Of a DNA stretch of 17,198 bases, positions 14,500-17,198 are shown one piece after another. The notes beneath the pieces are model-generated. The model searched no databases. It was not told the origin of the DNA and saw nothing but the letters and a program-made list of their open reading frames with translations. Made by a program: the position numbers and the translations under genes. The DNA lies in assembly GCA_020027365.1 (NCBI GenBank), contig JAHRAJ010000028.1, positions 1 to 17,198 of the forward strand. Reading direction: 5' to 3'. How positions within the stretch are numbered: position 1 is the stretch's first letter; each line of letters opens with the position of its first letter. This stretch comes from Cenarchaeum sp. (GTDB lineage: Archaea; Thermoproteota; Nitrososphaeria; Nitrososphaerales; Nitrosopumilaceae).

Positions 14500-14521
14500 T
14501 TGCACATAGTTTGCACATAGT
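14500..14521. repeat. 11-bp tandem repeat
   Basis: TTGCACATAGT is repeated twice without a gap (14500-14510 and 14511-14521), followed by a degenerate TAGTACACA. A related TTTGTTTGCA lies just upstream near 14476. Possible binding-site array or slippage product; no role is evident. Confidence 0.7.
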
Positions 14522-14652
14522 TAGTACACAGATGTTGGGGATTTCACAGGCGATGCACGGGGATTGGATCCGAGTCTCAGAAACTTGCGATAGTGGCGAA
14601 CGCCGGTTGGGGTTTTGGTCAATCACAGATGCGTGAAAAATAGACGAGGTTG

Positions 14653-14790
14653 ATGTCAAAGACGGCATTTTGGCATGTGTTTAGGCAACACTGTAACGGA
14701 AGGACGATCCATACGTCATGGGGAGGGGCAGTTGGGTACAACAACCGTGACGAAGATCTCGATCGCGTGCTGATCAAACATGCCAAATGA
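14653..14790 (+). CDS. Doubtful 45-residue ORF
   Basis: An ATG-to-TGA frame whose C-terminal part (GYNNRDEDLDRVLIKHAK) looks more protein-like than the surrounding DNA. An in-frame stop at 14641 prevents extension upstream. No TATA box lies at the usual distance and no family is recognised. It could be a gene remnant from the decay of the neighbouring transferred module, or chance. Confidence 0.25.
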   Translation: MSKTAFWHVFRQHCNGRTIHTSWGGAVGYNNRDEDLDRVLIKHAK

Positions 14791-14794
14791 CATA

Positions 14795-14820
14795 GGTTGT
14801 CCACAACCCCGATTTTGGGG
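14795..14820. terminator. Overlapping inverted repeats, possible terminator
   Basis: GGTTGT-CC-ACAACC (14795-14808) is a perfect 6-base-pair hairpin. It overlaps CCCC-GATTTT-GGGG (14807-14820). It could end transcription from the left or bind a protein. No long T run follows. Confidence 0.25.
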
Positions 14821-14877
14821 CCCATCGCACCTTTGCAATCACCCAAATTTTTCAGGACGGCCAGAAACGGCACCGGT

Positions 14878-14897
14878 GCGGCGGCGGCGGCGGCGGC
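14878..14897. repeat. GCG trinucleotide run
   Basis: About six GCG/CGG units in non-coding DNA. They resemble the GGN repeats that encode glycine-rich insertions in nearby enzymes. Confidence 0.7.
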
Positions 14898-15058
14898 CAC
14901 AGATTCGCATAAAATCCACTCGTGCGGTGGGATTTTCAGGGCCGTTGAATGATGCCGGCGGGGCAGGGCGGGGTAGAACGAGGGCGGATCGGTGATCGGC
15001 CGGCCGCGCCTGCCCGCAGTAATCCACAATCCGACGTCCCGTGCCCCACACAGCCGCC

Positions 15059-15075
15059 TGCCCGCGGAGCGGGCA
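15059..15075. other. GC hairpin upstream of glycosyltransferase
   Basis: A 7-base-pair perfect inverted repeat, TGCCCGC-GGA-GCGGGCA, with a 3-base loop, about 40 bases before the AT-rich promoter of the glycosyltransferase. Possible operator or structural element; function unknown. Confidence 0.35.
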
Positions 15076-15111
15076 TCGACGGCAGAATTTGCGCCTGCGG
15101 GACGGTTTGTT

Positions 15112-15129
15112 GAATTAAAAACTAATAAC
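15112..15129 (+). promoter_or_regulatory. AT-rich promoter of glycosyltransferase
   Basis: AATTAAAA followed by CTAATAAC. The second element lies 23-30 bases before ATG 15152 and fits the leaderless spacing. The first would suit the alternative TTG at 15137 less well. Confidence 0.45.
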
Positions 15130-15151
15130 CCATAGTTTGGAGGCGCAAGAC

Positions 15152-16330
15152 ATGAAACAAGCAGGCCGCGCGGCCCGTACCCCGCAGGTGTCGATCATCG
15201 TACCCACATACAACGAGTCGCAAAACATACTGGACGTACTCAGGTCCATAGCCGACTGCATTCCAAAGAGGATGGATGTCGAGACAATCGTGGTTGACGA
15301 CAACTCGCCTGACGGGACAGGGGGCATCGTGGACGAGTACATAGCAAGCGTCAGAGAGATTGCAAACAACACAATCAACGTCATACACCGCAAGGCGGAG
15401 ACCGGCCTGAGTTCTGCAATCCTGTCGGGCATACGCCAGGCCGCCGGCGAGATGATCGTCGTGATGGACAGCGACATGTCGCATCCCCCGGCCATGATTC
15501 CAAAGCTGCTGGATGCAATCAGGTCAAAATACGATCTTGCGATCGCATCACGCTACGCCGACGGCGGCGCCATCGAGGGGTGGAACATCCGGCGCAAGAT
15601 TATGAGCAAAGCCGCAACACAGATTGCCAAAAAGGGACTCGGGATCGACACTGCCGATCCAATGTCCGGGTTTTTTGCGTTTCGTAAAAAGGTGATCAAG
15701 GACCTCAAGTTTGACGCTATTGGATACAAGATGCTGTTGGAGATACTTGTAAAGGCTGACGAGATTAGCATTGCCGAAATCCCGTACACGTTTACCAACC
15801 GGCGGCTCGGCGCAAGCAAGACGGGCGTGTGTACGGTTGTCGACTATCTGCGGTCGGTTTGGAGGCTGTACCGGCACGGCAACGACAATGCCGATGGCCG
15901 CGCGGACCGCGGCAGGGTGTCGGCGCGGTTTGTATCCAAGGCGGCCCGGTTTTTTACCGTGGGCGCCTCGGGGTTTGGGGTAAACTACATGACCTCGTTG
16001 CTGTTTGCAGGAGGCGGGCTGGCCGACCTGTGGTACCTGCACGCAAACATGGTTGGCATAGCCGTATCCATGACGGGCAACTTTGTGCTGAACAAGGCAT
16101 GGACGTTTGGTGACCGCGACTTTTCCCCCAAAAGGACGGCCGCGCAGTATCTCAAGTTTGCCGCGTTTAGCTCGCTGGGGGCGCTGGCACAGCTCGGGAT
16201 GGTCTACGGGTTGGTGGACGGCAACGGTGTATCACATACGATTGCGCTAATGGCATCGGTGGCCGCGGCCGGCATAGGCAATTTTGTCCTGAACAAAAAG
16301 TGGACGTTTGGGGAGCGGATTTGGGGCTAG
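15152..16330 (+). CDS. DPM-synthase-like glycosyltransferase with GtrA domain
   Basis: A 392-residue two-domain membrane protein. Residues about 11-235 are a GT2 glycosyltransferase of the dolichyl-phosphate mannose synthase group: SIIVPTYNES (14-23), DDNSPDGT (49-56), DSDMSHPP (106-113, the DxD metal site), and TNRRLGASK (215-223). Residues about 260-390 are a GtrA-like domain with about four hydrophobic helices; each half ends in NFVLNK(A/K)WTFG (311-320 and 377-386). It likely transfers a sugar from a nucleotide donor to a polyprenyl phosphate at the cytoplasmic face for protein N-glycosylation or surface glycans. I chose ATG 15152 for its promoter spacing; TTG 15137 adds five residues. 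It is a single gene after the long intergenic region. The donor sugar is not predictable. Confidence 0.9.
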   Translation: MKQAGRAARTPQVSIIVPTYNESQNILDVLRSIADCIPKRMDVETIVVDDNSPDGTGGIVDEYIASVREIANNTINVIHRKAETGLSSAILSGIRQAAGEMIVVMDSDMSHPPAMIPKLLDAIRSKYDLAIASRYADGGAIEGWNIRRKIMSKAATQIAKKGLGIDTADPMSGFFAFRKKVIKDLKFDAIGYKMLLEILVKADEISIAEIPYTFTNRRLGASKTGVCTVVDYLRSVWRLYRHGNDNADGRADRGRVSARFVSKAARFFTVGASGFGVNYMTSLLFAGGGLADLWYLHANMVGIAVSMTGNFVLNKAWTFGDRDFSPKRTAAQYLKFAAFSSLGALAQLGMVYGLVDGNGVSHTIALMASVAAAGIGNFVLNKKWTFGERIWG

Positions 16331-16373
16331 TTGGCCGATGAATGGTATGCAGTCCGGCATTTTCACCAACATC

Positions 16374-16383
16374 CTTTTTTATA
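16374..16383 (+). promoter_or_regulatory. T run and TATA box between glycosyltransferase and repeat protein
   Basis: CTTTTTTATA. The six T residues could end the glycosyltransferase transcript. TTTTTATA (16376-16383) lies 19-26 bases before ATG 16402, slightly closer than other boxes in the window, and probably drives the repeat-protein gene. Confidence 0.5.
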
Positions 16384-16401
16384 CTCGTAACCAAATGACA
16401 A

Positions 16402-17198
16402 ATGGCCGGAAATGATGGGGTTGGTGGTATTTTGACATGGCAGGACGGCAGGGACGGGCCTTTACACAACGAACTGATCGATGGCATACAGCGGCTTATC
16501 GAGGGAGGTCTGGGCGATCCGGGACGGTTGCATCACATCCTAGAGTCGATCAAAGGCGGGCGGCCGCTATACAACTCTGACGAGCAGTATCTGATGTCAA
16601 AACTGGGCACGCATGCAACCTCCACAACGGCCCACAACTCCACTGCCACCACCGCCACCGTCGCGCCAGAGACGGTTGGCATGGGCGTGATCAAAACGGG
16701 CGTCCCTTTGCAGCCCCCGCCGGTGCAGGATTTGATAGATGGTGCCAGAGAATTGATCGCAAAAGGCACCGGCGATCCGGGACGCATAGAACACATCATA
16801 TTTTGCCTAGAGGCCAAAAAGCCGCTGTACAGTTCTGACAGGTATTTTCTAGAGTCAAAGCTCGGAGTTCCCGTGGACGTCCCCACCGTGCCGCGTGAAC
16901 AGCTTGTGCGGCTGGAGGGCAGGCTTGCAAGGGCAAACCAATATGTCGAGACACTTCAAAAGGGAATTGCAGGAGCCGAATCAATACAGCAGCAGCAACA
17001 GCAGCAACGACAGCGATCCACATACGAACCCGCCACGCAGGCACGCGGACAAACAGGAGTCATGCCAAGAGGCTGGTCATCGCCCACGCCCCAAGTGTCC
17101 ACACCAGATGTTGCAGCTATGCAATCGCATCCACCACCGCCGCCCCCCACCACTGCGCCACCGCCGCCCCCCCCCCCGGCGCCGTCACAAACCAATCC
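16402..17198 (+). CDS. Two-repeat GDPGR/PLYxSD protein, Q- and P-rich, 3' end missing
   Basis: An open frame running off the window end: 265 codons without a stop. I do not recognise a named family. Two copies of a roughly 45-residue unit occur at residues 25-69 and 111-155, sharing LIDG...LI..G.GDPGR...HI, PLY.SD and L.SKLG. Between them is a Thr/Ala/Pro-rich linker. Residues 165-195 form a probable coiled coil (EQLVRLEGRLARANQYVETLQKG within it), then a Q7 run, then Pro-rich stretches (P6 and P7). There is no signal peptide or transmembrane segment in the visible part. ATG 16402 is the first possible start, because an in-frame TGA lies two codons upstream. The shape suggests small helical interaction modules on a flexible scaffold, perhaps with a C-terminal domain beyond the window. 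Confidence 0.8.
   Translation, partial: MAGNDGVGGILTWQDGRDGPLHNELIDGIQRLIEGGLGDPGRLHHILESIKGGRPLYNSDEQYLMSKLGTHATSTTAHNSTATTATVAPETVGMGVIKTGVPLQPPPVQDLIDGARELIAKGTGDPGRIEHIIFCLEAKKPLYSSDRYFLESKLGVPVDVPTVPREQLVRLEGRLARANQYVETLQKGIAGAESIQQQQQQQRQRSTYEPATQARGQTGVMPRGWSSPTPQVSTPDVAAMQSHPPPPPPTTAPPPPPPPAPSQTN

Larger units (their letters stand above)
14475..15151. other. Long intergenic region, mostly non-coding
   Basis: A 677-base stretch between the ATPase-nuclease module and the glycosyltransferase. The left part is relatively AT-rich and holds an 11-base tandem repeat and one doubtful 45-residue frame. The middle holds overlapping inverted repeats. The right part is GC-rich with a GCG run, a GC hairpin and, at the end, an AT-rich promoter. 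Longer frames here use TTG starts and show arginine/alanine low complexity, so I do not call them. The region may be the scarred edge of the transferred module. Confidence 0.55.

Noticed and set aside
14878..14897. Trinucleotide run considered as part of a CRISPR-like array
   Set aside because: No evenly spaced repeats with unique spacers; it is a simple microsatellite.
14780..14995. 71-residue plus-strand frame in the intergenic region
   Set aside because: Contains an arginine run from the same trinucleotide repeat and lacks any promoter or motif.
14619..15029. 136-residue minus-strand open frame in the long intergenic region
   Set aside because: TTG start, poly-alanine from the GCG run, no family sequence, and no TATA box at the expected distance.

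Overview
The window looks like a high-GC thaumarchaeon (ammonia-oxidising archaeon lineage), most like Cenarchaeum symbiosum. Supporting signs are an archaeal EF-2, a GHMP-type archaeal shikimate kinase, a fused chorismate mutase-aminotransferase, archaeal TATA boxes instead of bacterial -35/-10 promoters, and almost no Shine-Dalgarno sites. The species-level guess is inference from gene content and base composition. No tRNA, rRNA, CRISPR array or transposase was recognised.

Layout. (1) Bases 25-1374 (+) encode ThiC (thiamine pyrimidine synthesis). It meets, tail to tail with a 30-base overlap, a minus-strand aromatic amino acid cluster running from 7035 down to 1345: aroE, archaeal shikimate kinase, aroC, chorismate mutase-aminotransferase fusion, tyrA and a Nudix hydrolase. 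Together these convert 3-dehydroshikimate to shikimate-3-phosphate and EPSP to chorismate, prephenate and tyrosine/phenylalanine precursors. Joints are tight: an ATGA overlap between aroE and the kinase, and 1-base gaps at aroC/fusion and fusion/tyrA. (2) At 7327-8163 (-) lies an MqnD-like protein of menaquinone synthesis, divergent from a SIS-domain sugar-phosphate protein (8255-9313, +), which is followed by EF-2 (9338-11530, +). (3) Three small genes follow: a 64-residue Cys/His protein (+), a 47-residue Cys/His-rich protein (-), and a 94-residue alanine-rich protein (-). (4) Bases 12541-14474 hold an AT-richer two-gene island: an ABC/AAA_15-like ATPase followed 10 bases later by a PD-(D/E)xK-like nuclease whose frame is broken by a +1 shift. 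This is the best candidate for an undescribed (possibly defence) module. (5) A 677-base stretch (14475-15151) has little or no coding content. It precedes a dolichyl-phosphate-mannose-synthase-like glycosyltransferase fused to a GtrA membrane domain (15152-16330, +). (6) From 16402 to the end runs an open frame without a stop in the window. It encodes two copies of a roughly 45-residue GDPGR...PLYxSD repeat followed by glutamine- and proline-rich tails.

Cross-cutting signals. In nearly every upstream region a TATA-like box is centred about 22-29 bases before the start codon, which implies leaderless transcripts. This spacing decides several starts, including TTG starts for aroC and mqnD. Glycine-rich insertions built from GGN repeats sit in at least four metabolic enzymes and match trinucleotide runs in intergenic DNA, suggesting slippage-driven expansion in this genome.
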